From an uncultured Paraprevotella sp. (GTDB lineage: Bacteria; Bacteroidota; Bacteroidia; Bacteroidales; Bacteroidaceae): a stretch of DNA of 37,383 nucleotides. The notes beneath the pieces are model-generated. The model did not search any database and was not told the DNA's origin. It saw nothing but the letters and a program-made list of their open reading frames with translations. Made by a program: the position numbers and the translations under genes. The stretch lies in contig CALULT010000031.1 of NCBI GenBank assembly GCA_944321565.1, forward strand, positions 1 to 37,383. Direction: 5' to 3'. Positions 1-8,051 of the stretch are shown here, piece by piece (position 1 is the first letter of the stretch; every line of letters starts with the position of its first letter).

Positions 1-3
1 TTC

Positions 4-80
4 CATAAGATAAGCGGCACCTCGGCATGAAAAACAAACACGTTTGTTTTGTCCTGCACTCGGTTTGCATTATCTTTGCA
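4..80 (+). promoter_or_regulatory. Bacteroidetes-type promoter with palindromic operator-like core (repeat copy A)
   Basis: The -33 element TTTG (48-51) and the -7 element TATCTTTG (71-78) are separated by 19 bp, which fits the Bacteroidetes primary-sigma consensus. A perfect inverted repeat AAACAAAC-AC-GTTTGTTT (32-49) overlaps the -33 box. A 77-bp gapless relative lies on the other strand at 13086-13162. It would drive the membrane protein-thyA-folA unit starting at 107. Confidence 0.75.
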
Positions 81-106
81 CTTTAGAAATCAAACAAACC
101 ATAAAT

Positions 107-709
107 ATGCTACATCCCATACTGCCATTCCGGAGTTTCCTTTCCCGCTGGTTGTGCATCTTCCTGACTGCCTGCTGCATCGCGGAAGGACTTCACGCGC
201 AAAGTGGCATCACGGTTTATTCCGACACAATATCCGTTTTGGAAGACGCGGCAGCAGACACCACATGGAACAGCCCCGCACAGACCTTGCCGCCCAACTT
301 CCCTTTTGACGACTTTTTCGGCAACGAGGGCTTTTCCGACTTCTTTTCGGGAATCATGGGATTCATGGGGCTTACAGGCATCATGCTCATCTTGGTTGCC
401 ATCTTCTTTTCCTTCTTGCCACTACTAGTCATCGGGCTCATTGTCTATCTGATAATCCGTTCGAGCCGGGAGAAACGGCAACGCATCGAACGGGAAGCTT
501 ATGACCCCGCACACAAGACTGTGGATGAAAACACAAAAAGCCGCCTGCTCAAACAATCGGCCATCCGGAATGCCTGCTGGGGCATTGGCATCATCATCAC
601 CGAATGGATTATCGGGCTGACCAGCTGGCTGCACGTCATCGGAGTAGTCTTGCTTTGCATCGCCGCCGGCGACTGGCTGAACTCACGCCTCGAAAAGGGA
701 AACAAATAA
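107..709 (+). CDS. Hypothetical membrane protein upstream of thyA
   Basis: Predicted 200-residue membrane protein that I do not recognise. The reading frame is open from 44, but the ATG at 107 is the better start: it lies 29 bp after the -7 element (71-78) and opens directly into a signal peptide-like stretch ending in GLHAQ. An acidic Phe/Gly-rich segment follows, then a hydrophobic helix pair (about residues 85-118), a basic cytoplasmic-type stretch (SSREKRQR) and two more hydrophobic segments near the C-terminus. It is the first gene of a short plus-strand unit with thyA 21 bp downstream, so it is probably co-transcribed. Nothing in the sequence points to a link with folate metabolism. Function unknown. 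Confidence 0.8.
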   Translation: MLHPILPFRSFLSRWLCIFLTACCIAEGLHAQSGITVYSDTISVLEDAAADTTWNSPAQTLPPNFPFDDFFGNEGFSDFFSGIMGFMGLTGIMLILVAIFFSFLPLLVIGLIVYLIIRSSREKRQRIEREAYDPAHKTVDENTKSRLLKQSAIRNACWGIGIIITEWIIGLTSWLHVIGVVLLCIAAGDWLNSRLEKGNK

Positions 710-730
710 CCGTATATTCAACAACATAGG

Positions 731-1525
731 ATGAAACAATATCTCGATTTATTGCAAAGAATACTGGACGAGGGTGTGGAAAAGGACGACCGCACAGGCA
801 CGGGCACCATCAGCGTGTTCGGACACCAGATGCGCTTCAACCTGGAAGACGGATTCCCCCTGCTCACCACCAAAAAGCTACACCTGAAGTCTATCATCTA
901 CGAGCTACTGTGGTTTCTGAAAGGAGACACGAACGTGAAATACCTGCAGGAACACGGCGTAAGGATATGGAACGAATGGGCGGACGCGGACGGCAACCTA
1001 GGCCATATCTATGGCTACCAATGGCGCTCCTGGCCAGACTACAAAGGCGGTTTCATCGACCAGATACAGGACGCGGTGGATGCCATCAAGCATAACCCCG
1101 ACTCGCGCCGCATCATCGTCAGCGCATGGAACGTGGGTGACCTGAACAACATGAACCTCCCCCCCTGCCATGCCTTTTTCCAATTCTACGTGGCCAACGG
1201 ACGGCTGAGCTTGCAACTCTACCAACGCAGCGCGGACTGCTTCCTCGGCGTCCCGTTCAACATAGCCTCTTATGCCTTGCTGCTCATGATGATGGCACAA
1301 GTTACTGGACTGAAAGCCGGTGATTTCGTCCACACACTGGGAGACACGCACATCTATAAAAACCACCTGGAACAAGTCAGGCTGCAACTCACGCGCGAAC
1401 CGCGCCCCTTGCCCCAAATGCGCCTCAATCCGGACGTGAAGGACATCTTCGATTTCAAATACGAGGATTTCACCTTAGAGAATTACAATCCCTGGCCGCA
1501 CATTGCCGGACAGGTTTCCGTCTAA
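731..1525 (+). CDS. thyA: Thymidylate synthase ThyA
   Basis: Cytosolic enzyme converting dUMP and 5,10-methylenetetrahydrofolate to dTMP and dihydrofolate. The protein has 264 residues, the same length as the E. coli enzyme, and the catalytic landmarks fall at the standard numbers: phosphate-binding Arg21 and Arg126/Arg127 (SRRIIVSAW), nucleophile Cys146 in LPPCHAFF, and QRSAD followed by Asn177 in GVPFNIASY. The C-terminus is intact. folA follows within 20 bp, which makes functional sense because ThyA produces the dihydrofolate that FolA reduces. No sign of the alternative flavin-dependent ThyX. Confidence 0.98.
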   Translation: MKQYLDLLQRILDEGVEKDDRTGTGTISVFGHQMRFNLEDGFPLLTTKKLHLKSIIYELLWFLKGDTNVKYLQEHGVRIWNEWADADGNLGHIYGYQWRSWPDYKGGFIDQIQDAVDAIKHNPDSRRIIVSAWNVGDLNNMNLPPCHAFFQFYVANGRLSLQLYQRSADCFLGVPFNIASYALLLMMMAQVTGLKAGDFVHTLGDTHIYKNHLEQVRLQLTREPRPLPQMRLNPDVKDIFDFKYEDFTLENYNPWPHIAGQVSV

Positions 1526-1544
1526 CTCCAAACTTCCCCAAATT

Positions 1545-2042
1545 ATGGTTTCCATTATCGTGGCTGTAGCCAAGAACAATGCCATCGGCTATGGCAACAA
1601 ACTGATATACTGGCTCCCTGACGACCTGAAACGCTTCAAATCCCTTACCACAGGGCACACCATCGTCATGGGACGAAAAACATTTGAGTCCCTCCCCAAA
1701 GGGGCACTACCCAACCGCCGGAACATCGTCTTGAGCCACAACCCTCACTTCCAAGCCAGCGGCACGGAAACATTCCACAGCCTGGCAGATGCATTGGCAC
1801 ACTGCGAACCGAAAGAAGAAATCTTCATCATCGGAGGTGAAAGCGTGTATAAAGAAGCCATCGGGCTTGCTTCAAAGCTCTATGTCACAACGATAGAAGA
1901 CACTCCGGCACAAGCCGATGCCTTCTTCCCTGAAATAGACACCGACAAATGGGAACTCGCCCAAAGCATCCCGCACGAAGCGGATGCCAAGCACAAATAT
2001 AGATTCCATTTCAACGACTACATCAAAAAAGGAGGGGAATAA
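1545..2042 (+). CDS. folA: Dihydrofolate reductase FolA
   Basis: NADPH-dependent reduction of dihydrofolate to tetrahydrofolate, coupled to the upstream thyA. The frame opens at 1503 inside thyA, but the ATG at 1545 gives the usual DHFR N-terminus (MVSIIVAVAKNNAIGYGNKL) and a normal length of 165 residues. Visible family features are the Met20-type loop with NAIGYGNKLIYWLPDDLKRFK, the cofactor-binding VMGRKTFESLP, the IFIIGGESVYKEAI motif and the DAFFPEI segment near the C-terminus. The stop codon lies inside a GC-rich hairpin (2030-2052) that reads as a terminator for the convergent lrp-like gene. Confidence 0.97.
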   Translation: MVSIIVAVAKNNAIGYGNKLIYWLPDDLKRFKSLTTGHTIVMGRKTFESLPKGALPNRRNIVLSHNPHFQASGTETFHSLADALAHCEPKEEIFIIGGESVYKEAIGLASKLYVTTIEDTPAQADAFFPEIDTDKWELAQSIPHEADAKHKYRFHFNDYIKKGGE

Positions 2043-2052
2043 GCCCCCTCCT
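2024..2052 (-). terminator. Intrinsic terminator of the Lrp-like gene, overlapping the folA 3' end
   Basis: Arms AGGAGGGG (2030-2037) and CCCCTCCT (2045-2052) form an 8-bp GC-rich stem. On the minus strand it is followed at once by a T-run (complement of the A-run at 2025-2030). On the plus strand no T-run follows, so it should mainly stop transcription coming from 2642. Confidence 0.65.
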
Positions 2053-2102
2053 TATAAATATGTCCCCTGCGCAAATGCGCTGACATTTTTTTAGCACTTT
2101 TA

Positions 2103-2642
2103 CTAACCTTCCTCAACCGGCTGTACGTCATCCTCAATCGGCAAATCAAGATTGATAGACGTGCGGATTTTCTTTCCCGCCAATTTAGGAATCGGCATCT
2201 GCCGGTTGATGGCTTCGTGGAAAGAAATGATGGTTTCAGAACGCTGCAAACCCAACGGTTGCAACTTGTCATGAATGATACTCAACATGTGGTGGTTGTT
2301 CTGCGCGTATATCTTAATAAACATGTCATAATCCCCTGTGGTGTAATGACACTCCACCACTTCGGGAATCTCACGCAACTTCTCCACCACTTTGTCGAAA
2401 TCAGAAGGATCCTTTAAGAACAGTCCAACGTATGCACACGTGTCATAACCGATTTTTTCCGCATCAAGTACATAATGCGATCCTTTCAAAACGCCCAAAC
2501 GCGTCAGTTTCTGTATGCGCTGATGAATGGCCGCACCAGAAACATGGCACACACGTGCCACCTCCAGAAAAGGAATGCGAGCGTTATCCGCAATCATCTT
2601 CAATATTTGCTCGTCAAGAGCATCCAAATTTGCAAGTGCCAT
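2103..2642 (-). CDS. Lrp/AsnC-family transcriptional regulator
   Basis: DNA-binding regulator of the feast/famine family, 179 residues. The N-terminal helix-turn-helix (about residues 5-55: LDALDEQILKMIADNARIPF, then VARVCHVSGAAIHQRIQKL) is followed by an RAM/AsnC ligand-binding domain (about 60-145) with the family hallmarks VGLFLK, VVECHYTTGDYDMFIKIYA and LGLQRSETIISF. A charged tail of about 30 residues after the core is longer than in E. coli Lrp. Family members usually form dimers or octamers and respond to amino acids; the ligand cannot be read from sequence. It is monocistronic, with its own promoter (2664-2694) and terminator (2024-2052), and stands downstream of, not within, the exb operon. 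Confidence 0.93.
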   Translation of the reverse strand: MALANLDALDEQILKMIADNARIPFLEVARVCHVSGAAIHQRIQKLTRLGVLKGSHYVLDAEKIGYDTCAYVGLFLKDPSDFDKVVEKLREIPEVVECHYTTGDYDMFIKIYAQNNHHMLSIIHDKLQPLGLQRSETIISFHEAINRQMPIPKLAGKKIRTSINLDLPIEDDVQPVEEG

Positions 2643-2663
2643 ATATCTTCTTATTGTTTATTG

Positions 2664-2694
2664 CAAATATAGCGAAAAACTTGATTTTCTGAAA
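2664..2694 (-). promoter_or_regulatory. Promoter of the Lrp-like gene
   Basis: Minus-strand -7 element TATATTTG (2664-2671) with TTTC (2691-2694; consensus TTTG) after a 19-bp spacer, ending 22 bp upstream of the start codon at 2642. Confidence 0.55.
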
Positions 2695-2703
2695 GAGTTT
2701 CAC

Positions 2704-2743
2704 AAAAAAAGCGGCATTCTTTTTAAAAGAATACCGCTTTTTT
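2704..2743 (-). terminator. Terminator of the exbB-exbD operon
   Basis: Long stem formed by AAAAAGCGG-C-ATTCTTTT and AAAAGAAT-A-CCGCTTTTT with one internal mismatch and T/A-runs on both sides, so it could act in both directions. It lies directly after the stop codon of the last exbD gene (2759) and before the promoter of the Lrp-like gene. Confidence 0.7.
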
Positions 2744-2758
2744 ATGTTTAAATTGCAA

Positions 2759-3214
2759 TTAATTACGTTTTGTCGCAGAATAATTAATCTTCAAGGCCCA
2801 AGACTTACGCAAGACTTGCTTGATGTCGGTCACGATACCCATCTGGGTATTTTGGTCAACTTTCAAAGACACGACCTGCGCCGTCTGATCCATCATGTGT
2901 GTACGCTCCTCGGCAATGAAATCCATCACCTCTGCCGGTTCCGCAAACCTGTCGTTCAACTGGATGCGGGTAGCCGAGCCCAATGCAGAACGATACTGCT
3001 GTGTCGGGGGACCCACATAGATGTAGGACACTGCGGATTTCTTTTCCAGCTTCTCCAACTCCGTACCCGCCGGGATGGTGAACCTTACCTTCAACTCCAC
3101 TTCACGCATGGTCACCACAATCATGAAGAAGAACAAGATGGAGAAAATCAAGTCAGGCAATGAAGAAGTATTCAACTCCGGCATTTCCCTCTCGCGCTTA
3201 TTAAATCTTCCCAT
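2759..3214 (-). CDS. exbD: Biopolymer transport protein ExbD (second copy)
   Basis: Inner-membrane subunit of the proton-driven ExbB-ExbD-TonB energiser, 151 residues. It has a short basic cytoplasmic N-terminus, one transmembrane helix with the essential ExbD aspartate at residue 21 (SSLPDLIFSILFFFMIVVTM), then a periplasmic domain (about 45-150). The start codon overlaps the stop of the preceding exbD by one base (TAATG) behind GGAGGTGA, an unusually clear ribosome-binding sequence for this group, so the two subunits are probably translationally coupled. It differs strongly in sequence from its neighbour, which suggests two ExbD types in one motor or separate roles. It is last in the operon, before the terminator at 2704-2743. 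Confidence 0.93.
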   Translation of the reverse strand: MGRFNKREREMPELNTSSLPDLIFSILFFFMIVVTMREVELKVRFTIPAGTELEKLEKKSAVSYIYVGPPTQQYRSALGSATRIQLNDRFAEPAEVMDFIAEERTHMMDQTAQVVSLKVDQNTQMGIVTDIKQVLRKSWALKINYSATKRN

Positions 3215-3804
3215 TACTTATCACCTCCATAATTTTTAGGTTCGGCCTCGGAAATCTTCTGAGGATAATATTCACGGATGGCCACCTGCTGCTCGTCAGA
3301 AAGCGCAGCGTATGGACGCCCGAAACGTTCTTTACTCAAATCGTCACGCAATTCATTGTATGCCCTTACCAACTCGTTCTGCACTTGGAAATACACATTG
3401 TACTTCGTGCCACGGTCGGTCTGCACCGAAATCACGTGCTTGTCCGTCACGTTGCAATTTCCCAATAAAGGAATATTCTTGGTGTGCTTCTCTGGCAATG
3501 TCGCAGAGTTAGCTTCGTTTTTGATGAACTCCTTCGCCCGGTCGCATAATTGGTCAAGCTCAATGAGGTCACCTCCGCACATCAAATCACCGGCTGCATT
3601 CACACGCACTTCCAACAAATTCCTTTCCTTGATGTCAATCTGCGCATCCTGCTGTTCGTTTTCAGGGGGTGCCGGCAGACGTCTTGCCAAGCCCTTGTCG
3701 GAGTCCATAGACGTGGTCACCAAGAAGAAGATGAGCAAGATGAAAGAAATGTCGGCTGTGGAGCTGGCATTAATTCCAGGGACTTTTCTTTTTCCTTTTG
3801 CCAT
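3214..3804 (-). CDS. exbD: Biopolymer transport protein ExbD (first copy, extended)
   Basis: ExbD-family subunit of a TonB-type motor, 196 residues, longer than the usual 135-150. Features: basic N-terminus, a single membrane helix with the proton-path aspartate at residue 18 (SSTADISFILLIFFLVTTSM), then a periplasmic domain with an insertion rich in charged residues (about residues 45-125) and a C-terminal extension with FGRPYAALSDEQQVAIREYY and the lysine-ended tail KNYGGDK. The extended periplasmic part could contact TonB or an envelope partner; that is inference. It lies 25 bp downstream of the membrane protein at 3830 and overlaps the second exbD by one base. Confidence 0.92.
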   Translation of the reverse strand: MAKGKRKVPGINASSTADISFILLIFFLVTTSMDSDKGLARRLPAPPENEQQDAQIDIKERNLLEVRVNAAGDLMCGGDLIELDQLCDRAKEFIKNEANSATLPEKHTKNIPLLGNCNVTDKHVISVQTDRGTKYNVYFQVQNELVRAYNELRDDLSKERFGRPYAALSDEQQVAIREYYPQKISEAEPKNYGGDK

Positions 3805-3829
3805 TATCAGCTCTCTTTAAAATTGGTTT

Positions 3830-4315
3830 TTAATTCCTCTTCTTAAATACACCCGTCATATTCACCAGCATAGCCAAAGCCGTTGCCGACAACAGGATAT
3901 AAGTAGAAACAAGGAACATGTCCGTCACCGTTACCAAATATCCCGGCGTCACGTTACCGTCAGCCGCCACGAAATCCGGTTCGTTCAAGTTACAAACCAA
4001 TCCGATGACCAAAGAGAGGAACATGAAGATGAAGGAGAATGCCATAATCTTGCCGCCGGGGACACCGCTCACGTTCTCGCCCTTTGAGCTCATAGACACC
4101 TTGATACTCTTCACGACACTCCAAATGGCCAACAAGAAGGTCACAAAAAACATGCCGTACATCAGCCACATCAGCCCTTCCGTGCAATAGGGGGCGTTCA
4201 GGCCGTTTTCTTCGTTATCATACTTGTACCCGAAGAATGCCGCAAACACGAGAATGATAAGTGCAAAGCAGGCATACAGTACATAGTATGACACCATATA
4301 TTTCTTTGCTGCCAT
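3830..4315 (-). CDS. Four-helix membrane protein of unknown function in the exb operon
   Basis: A 161-residue protein with four predicted transmembrane segments (about residues 8-28, 47-68, 88-108 and 128-152) joined by short loops; the second loop carries the basic stretch VVKSIKVSMSSKG. I recognise no catalytic motif. It lies 10 bp downstream of exbB and 25 bp upstream of the first exbD, so it is tightly embedded in the motor operon. Likely possibilities are an accessory or assembly subunit of the ExbB/ExbD complex or a membrane scaffold; the sequence alone cannot decide. The position between exbB and exbD is the main clue. Confidence 0.85.
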   Translation of the reverse strand: MAAKKYMVSYYVLYACFALIILVFAAFFGYKYDNEENGLNAPYCTEGLMWLMYGMFFVTFLLAIWSVVKSIKVSMSSKGENVSGVPGGKIMAFSFIFMFLSLVIGLVCNLNEPDFVAADGNVTPGYLVTVTDMFLVSTYILLSATALAMLVNMTGVFKKRN

Positions 4316-4325
4316 GGGTCAATCT

Positions 4326-5165
4326 TTATTTTTTGAGGTTATACTTCATGCACATATCCAGCAAAGAAATCGTAGCTTCTTCCATGTTGGCTGTGATGGA
4401 TTCAATCTTAGAAAGAATGTAGTTGTAGAACGTTTGGAGAATCAGTGCCACGATGATACCGAAGATTGTCGTGATCAAGGCCACCTTCATACCGCCGGCC
4501 ACGATGGTCGGAGAGATATCACCTGCAGCCTGGATGTCATCGAAGGCCATCACCATACCAATCACAGTACCCAAGAACCCGAGTGACGGAGCCATCGCGA
4601 TGAACAGCGTAATCCAAGAGCAACCCTGTTCCAAATAGCTGGCCTGTACGCTACCGTATGCAGTTACAGAACGTTCAACTTCACCGACACCGTCATTGAA
4701 ACGCATCAAACCTTGGTAGCAGATGGAAGCGATAGGACCGCGGGTGTTGCGGCAAAGCGTCTTGGCACCTTCCAAGTCGCCAGCATTCAACTTCTCTTCA
4801 ATGTCGGCCATCAATTTCTTAGAATCAATTTCAGCCAAGCTCAAGTAAATGATACGTTCGATGCAGAATGCCAAACCAAAGACCAAGGCAATGGCAACCA
4901 ACGACATGAAGCCGGCGTCACCTTCGATAAACTTTGTCTTCAAAGCCTTGTGGATGCTTTCTTCTTCAATCGGGGCTACAGCCTCGGTAGCTTCCGTTTC
5001 CTCGGCAGCAGCCTCAACAGCAGCAGTGTCCACAGCAGCGCTGTCCACTACCGCAGCGGCGGAATCAGTAGCCACGGCTGCAGAATCTTCCTGTGCCATC
5101 ATTGACTGGGTAGCGCCAAACGCAAATACTCCCAACATCGCAATAACTGCAAATAACTTTTTCAT
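4326..5165 (-). CDS. exbB: ExbB/TolQ/MotA-family proton channel with N-terminal signal and Ala/Asp-rich linker
   Basis: Inner-membrane channel subunit that uses the proton gradient to power TonB, 279 residues. It begins with a signal peptide-like stretch (MKKLFAVIAMLGVFAFGATQ), then a low-complexity linker (about residues 25-70) of DSAAV-type repeats rich in Ala, Asp and Glu. The MotA/TolQ/ExbB domain follows: first membrane helix at about 85-108 (FMSLVAIALVFGLAFCIERI), a cytoplasmic loop with GDLEGAKTLCRN, then helices near 185-210 (APSLGFLGTVIGMVMAF) and 225-250. The extra N-terminal helix and linker are absent from the E. coli-type protein. First gene of the operon exbB - membrane protein - exbD - exbD; tonB itself lies apart at 7290. 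Confidence 0.93.
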   Translation of the reverse strand: MKKLFAVIAMLGVFAFGATQSMMAQEDSAAVATDSAAAVVDSAAVDTAAVEAAAEETEATEAVAPIEEESIHKALKTKFIEGDAGFMSLVAIALVFGLAFCIERIIYLSLAEIDSKKLMADIEEKLNAGDLEGAKTLCRNTRGPIASICYQGLMRFNDGVGEVERSVTAYGSVQASYLEQGCSWITLFIAMAPSLGFLGTVIGMVMAFDDIQAAGDISPTIVAGGMKVALITTIFGIIVALILQTFYNYILSKIESITANMEEATISLLDMCMKYNLKK

Positions 5166-5223
5166 TGTGTGTCTAATTTTTTAAGATTAATATTAATTCA
5201 TTATTATTTTCCTTAGTAATTTG

Positions 5224-5311
5224 CGGAGAGAGGGGGATTCGAACCCCCGATACGCTTTTGACGTATACACGCTTTCCAGGCGTGCCTCTTCAGCCACTCG
5301 AGCATCTCTCC
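5224..5311 (-). tRNA. tRNA-Ser (anticodon GGA)
   Basis: Read on the minus strand it folds as a class II tRNA of 88 nt: 7-bp acceptor stem (GGAGAGA with TCTCTCC), anticodon stem CACGC/GCGTG with loop CTGGAAA giving anticodon GGA, a long variable arm (ATACG/CGTAT) and a T arm GGGGG-TTCGAAT-CCCCC, with discriminator G. The long variable arm and the anticodon identify serine (UCC/UCU codons). The 3' CCA is not encoded (CAA follows), so it must be added afterwards. A possible -7 element TATTTTTG lies upstream at 5369-5376. exbB follows 58 bp downstream on the same strand. Confidence 0.95.
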
Positions 5312-5461
5312 ATTCTACAAAGAACGACACAAAACACGTCTCAAATCACTTGTTCGCGTTTTCAGGTACAAAAATATCCTTTTTTTTTTGTACTACCACC
5401 ATAGAATGCTAAAAAAGTTTGCCTTTATAGAGAAAAAAAAGAAAATTAACGCATAAAACCG

Positions 5462-6241
5462 TCATTCACGTGCCAAGGGGAACGTTTTCAAAGCATTTTC
5501 CGCTGTCTGCCACGCTATGGTTTCCACCGGCAAGCCATAGACTTCGGCCAGCCTACTTATTATATAATATAGGTATGCGCTCTCATTGCGTTTTCCACGG
5601 AACGGAACCGGTGCCAAATAAGGAGCGTCGGTCTCCACCACAATCCGTTCAAGGGGTACCTGCTGCAACACGTCCGGCAAGCCCGACTTCTTAAACGTCA
5701 AGACACCGTTGACCCCCAACATAAAGCCATCGAACGCCAAAAGCTCGTGCGCCTCGTCCAACGTGCCGCCAAAACAATGAAACACGCCCGTAATGCCTTT
5801 TGAACGATAGGGAGAAAGCAAATCCACAAGTTCCGCTTGCGCCGACCGGGAATGGATCATCAACGGGAGACGCCAAGCCACGGCCCATTCCACCTGGCGG
5901 ACGAAAGCTTCTTTCTGTGCCTGTTCATAGGTTCGATCCCAATAGAAATCCAATCCCACTTCGCCGATGCCAATGAATGGCGCATCATTCCGCTTCGTTT
6001 CCATCCTGTCGAGCACTTCGGCATAATCCGCCCTCACTTCCGTTGGGTGCAGGCCGCACATGGGATAAAAGAAACCCTTCCCACCGGCACATAGCCGTAA
6101 CATTTCAGGCCACGAAACTTCGTCGATGTTGGGAAGAAAAATCTTCTCCACTCCCTGCCCTTTCGCCCGTATTACCACTTCGGCTATATCTCCCCGGAAT
6201 GCCTCATCATAGAGGTGGGCATGCGTGTCAATGACTCTCAT
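5462..6241 (-). CDS. tatD: TatD-family metal-dependent hydrolase
   Basis: Cytosolic amidohydrolase-fold deoxyribonuclease of the TatD/YcfH family, 259 residues from the chosen start. The frame could begin at a GTG at 6250, but the ATG at 6241 gives the standard start MRVIDTHAHLYD. Metal and active-site landmarks occur in order: DTHAH (His7, His9), GEVGLDFYWD (Glu), PLMIHSRSA (His), GVFHCFGG (His) and ETDAPYLAPVPFRGKRNE (Asp). Complete and normal in length. It lies 11 bp downstream of the polyprenyl synthase gene, so they are probably co-transcribed. Confidence 0.94.
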   Translation of the reverse strand: MRVIDTHAHLYDEAFRGDIAEVVIRAKGQGVEKIFLPNIDEVSWPEMLRLCAGGKGFFYPMCGLHPTEVRADYAEVLDRMETKRNDAPFIGIGEVGLDFYWDRTYEQAQKEAFVRQVEWAVAWRLPLMIHSRSAQAELVDLLSPYRSKGITGVFHCFGGTLDEAHELLAFDGFMLGVNGVLTFKKSGLPDVLQQVPLERIVVETDAPYLAPVPFRGKRNESAYLYYIISRLAEVYGLPVETIAWQTAENALKTFPLARE

Positions 6242-6252
6242 TCCCACCACAC

Positions 6253-7242
6253 TTAAGACTTACGTTCCAAAAGGCTCAATGCCATTTCCCATAAGGGGGC
6301 CTTCTGCTCATCGGGCAAATCCAATTGCCCCAACACATTGCGCGCCTCATCAAAATAGTGACGGATTTTCCGATCGCATAAATCCCGGATACCGATTTTG
6401 TCATACAAAGCTGTCACCGCCGCAATCTTTTCGCCGGGCAAGTATGTCCCATCGGCTTTCTCTATCCATTCGTGCAAGGTTTTCCGGTCCTCGTCCCCGG
6501 CCAAACGGAGGGCATTAATCAGCATATAAGTTTTCTTGTTACACAGGATGTCTCCTCCTATTTTTTTGCCGAACACCTCGGGGTCGCCATACACATCCAG
6601 ATAATCGTCCTGCAATTGGAATGCCAGCCCGAGATTCTCTCCGAAACGATAAAGCAAATCCGCGTCCTGCCGAGGCGCATCGGCCAGCAAAGCCCCCATC
6701 TTCAGCGCACAAGCCAACAAGACGGAAGTTTTCAAACGAATCATCTCAATATATTCCTCCTCCGACACGTCCTCACGTGTTTCGAAATCAATGTCATATT
6801 GTTGCCCCTCGCCGATTTCAAGCGCTGTTTCGGTAAACAAGCACATCACATCGCCCATTTTCCCCACCGGGCAATCCTGGCACATGTAACGATAAGCCAT
6901 CACCAGCATGGAATCGCCACTAAGGATGGCCGCATTGTCGTTCCACTTCTTATGCACCGTGGGCATGCCTCGACGCATGTCGGCCCTGTCCATCAAGTCA
7001 TCGTGCAACAATGTGTAATTATGGTAAATCTCTATGCCCAACGCTTGGGAATAAATGGCTTCCACATCGTCGTGATAAAGGTTATACCCCATCAGCATCA
7101 GCACCGGCCTGATTCGCTTCCCTCCCATAGACAACACATAACGTATCGGGGCATACAAATCCGCAGGCTTGCGGTCGAAAGGCATCCGGGCGATAGCCCC
7201 GTTCACCTGTTCCAATAATTCTTTCCAGTTATACATAGGCAT
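6253..7242 (-). CDS. Polyprenyl (farnesyl/geranylgeranyl-type) diphosphate synthase
   Basis: trans-Isoprenyl diphosphate synthase condensing isopentenyl diphosphate with allylic diphosphates, 329 residues. The first aspartate-rich motif DDLMD (81-85) is followed by RRG, and the second is QDDYLD (211-216); GGKRIRP (40-46) binds diphosphate. The DDxxD spacing, without the two-residue insertion of E. coli IspA, and Tyr at position -5 before the motif point to a short-chain (C15-C20) product, but chain length cannot be fixed from sequence. An alternative start lies two codons in. The tonB terminator sits immediately upstream (7248-7277), so its promoter was not located. tatD follows. Confidence 0.93.
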   Translation of the reverse strand: MPMYNWKELLEQVNGAIARMPFDRKPADLYAPIRYVLSMGGKRIRPVLMLMGYNLYHDDVEAIYSQALGIEIYHNYTLLHDDLMDRADMRRGMPTVHKKWNDNAAILSGDSMLVMAYRYMCQDCPVGKMGDVMCLFTETALEIGEGQQYDIDFETREDVSEEEYIEMIRLKTSVLLACALKMGALLADAPRQDADLLYRFGENLGLAFQLQDDYLDVYGDPEVFGKKIGGDILCNKKTYMLINALRLAGDEDRKTLHEWIEKADGTYLPGEKIAAVTALYDKIGIRDLCDRKIRHYFDEARNVLGQLDLPDEQKAPLWEMALSLLERKS

Positions 7243-7247
7243 TCATC

Positions 7248-7277
7248 AAAAAAAAGAGGCTGCCCGTGAGCAACCTC
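7248..7277 (-). terminator. Terminator of tonB
   Basis: Minus-strand stem GAGGTTGC/GCAGCCTC (8 bp, one G-U pair) with a 6-nt loop, followed directly by a run of eight T residues. It lies 12 bp after the tonB stop codon and 5 bp before the start of the polyprenyl synthase gene. Confidence 0.85.
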
Positions 7278-7289
7278 TCCTTAACTCTT

Positions 7290-8006
7290 TTATTGTAATC
7301 TGAACATTACCGGCAATGAGAACTTCACACGTACTGGTTTACCCCTTTGCTTGCCAGGACTCCATTTTGGCATCATCTTCAACACGCGTTCCGCTTCTTT
7401 CGACAATGCTGGATCCGGGCTACGCAAGATTTTGATATCCACGATGGAACCGTCGCGGTTCACCACGAACTGGCAATACACACGGCCTTGGATACCTTGC
7501 TCCACGCAAATAGGGGGATACTTGATGTTGTCAGCCAGCCATTTCATACAAGCTTCTTCGCCGCCGGGGAATCGTGGATTCTCTTCTACGATATCGTAAA
7601 TCTGGTTTTCATCCACTTCTTCCACTACCGGGCCGATGGGGCCTGATGCCACAGGAGTACCCGTACCCGTACCCGGCACCGTCACGATAGCCTGGTTGAC
7701 TTCCTCGGAGGTTTGGATTTCCTCTTCCGCCAACTCGGTTTCATTGTCCACTACGTTCAAGATTTCCGCCACTTTCGGGGCAGCCGCTGGAGGCGGAGCC
7801 GCTACCTCTTGCTGCCGCGTCACGGGAATCATGTCTTCTTCCACGGCAGCAACGAATACTGGCGACGTGTCTTCCACAATTTTTTTGTCGCGTTGCGTCC
7901 ATTCGAAAGCCACGAACATGGCGGCAAACACCAACACAAAGCCTATCAGCAGGCTGGTGCTCCGCTGGCCTTCAAGATCCGCGCTTAGTGATTTTTTAAT
8001 TTCCAT
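7290..8006 (-). CDS. tonB: TonB-family energy transducer
   Basis: Periplasm-spanning protein that passes ExbB/ExbD energy to outer-membrane TonB-dependent (SusC-like) transporters, 238 residues. Short cytoplasmic N-terminus, one membrane anchor (about residues 20-37: LLIGFVLVFAAMFVAF), a Pro/Ala/Glu-rich periplasmic spacer (about 60-130, including AAPPPAAAPK), then a TonB_C domain (about 150-238) with the Bacteroidetes-typical FPGGEEACMKWLADNIKYP, GRVYCQFVVNRDGSI and ILRSPDPALSKEAERVLKMMPKWSPGKQRGKPVRV. It has its own -7 element (8044-8051) and terminator, separate from the exb operon about 2.1 kb away on the same strand. Confidence 0.94.
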   Translation of the reverse strand: MEIKKSLSADLEGQRSTSLLIGFVLVFAAMFVAFEWTQRDKKIVEDTSPVFVAAVEEDMIPVTRQQEVAAPPPAAAPKVAEILNVVDNETELAEEEIQTSEEVNQAIVTVPGTGTGTPVASGPIGPVVEEVDENQIYDIVEENPRFPGGEEACMKWLADNIKYPPICVEQGIQGRVYCQFVVNRDGSIVDIKILRSPDPALSKEAERVLKMMPKWSPGKQRGKPVRVKFSLPVMFRLQ

Positions 8007-8043
8007 ACTATAATTAGATTTTTACGTATTCTTCATTACGGGA

Positions 8044-8051
8044 CAAAAGTA
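8044..8051 (-). promoter_or_regulatory. -7 element for tonB
   Basis: Minus-strand TACTTTTG matches TAnnTTTG, 37 bp upstream of the tonB start codon. No clear TTTG is visible at the expected -33 distance. Confidence 0.5.

Noticed and set aside
44-106. Upstream start for the first gene
   Set aside because: The ATG at 44 lies inside the promoter repeat, upstream of the -7 element; the ATG at 107 opens straight into a signal peptide.
1503-1544. Upstream start for folA
   Set aside because: It would overlap thyA by 23 bp and add 14 residues not typical of dihydrofolate reductases.
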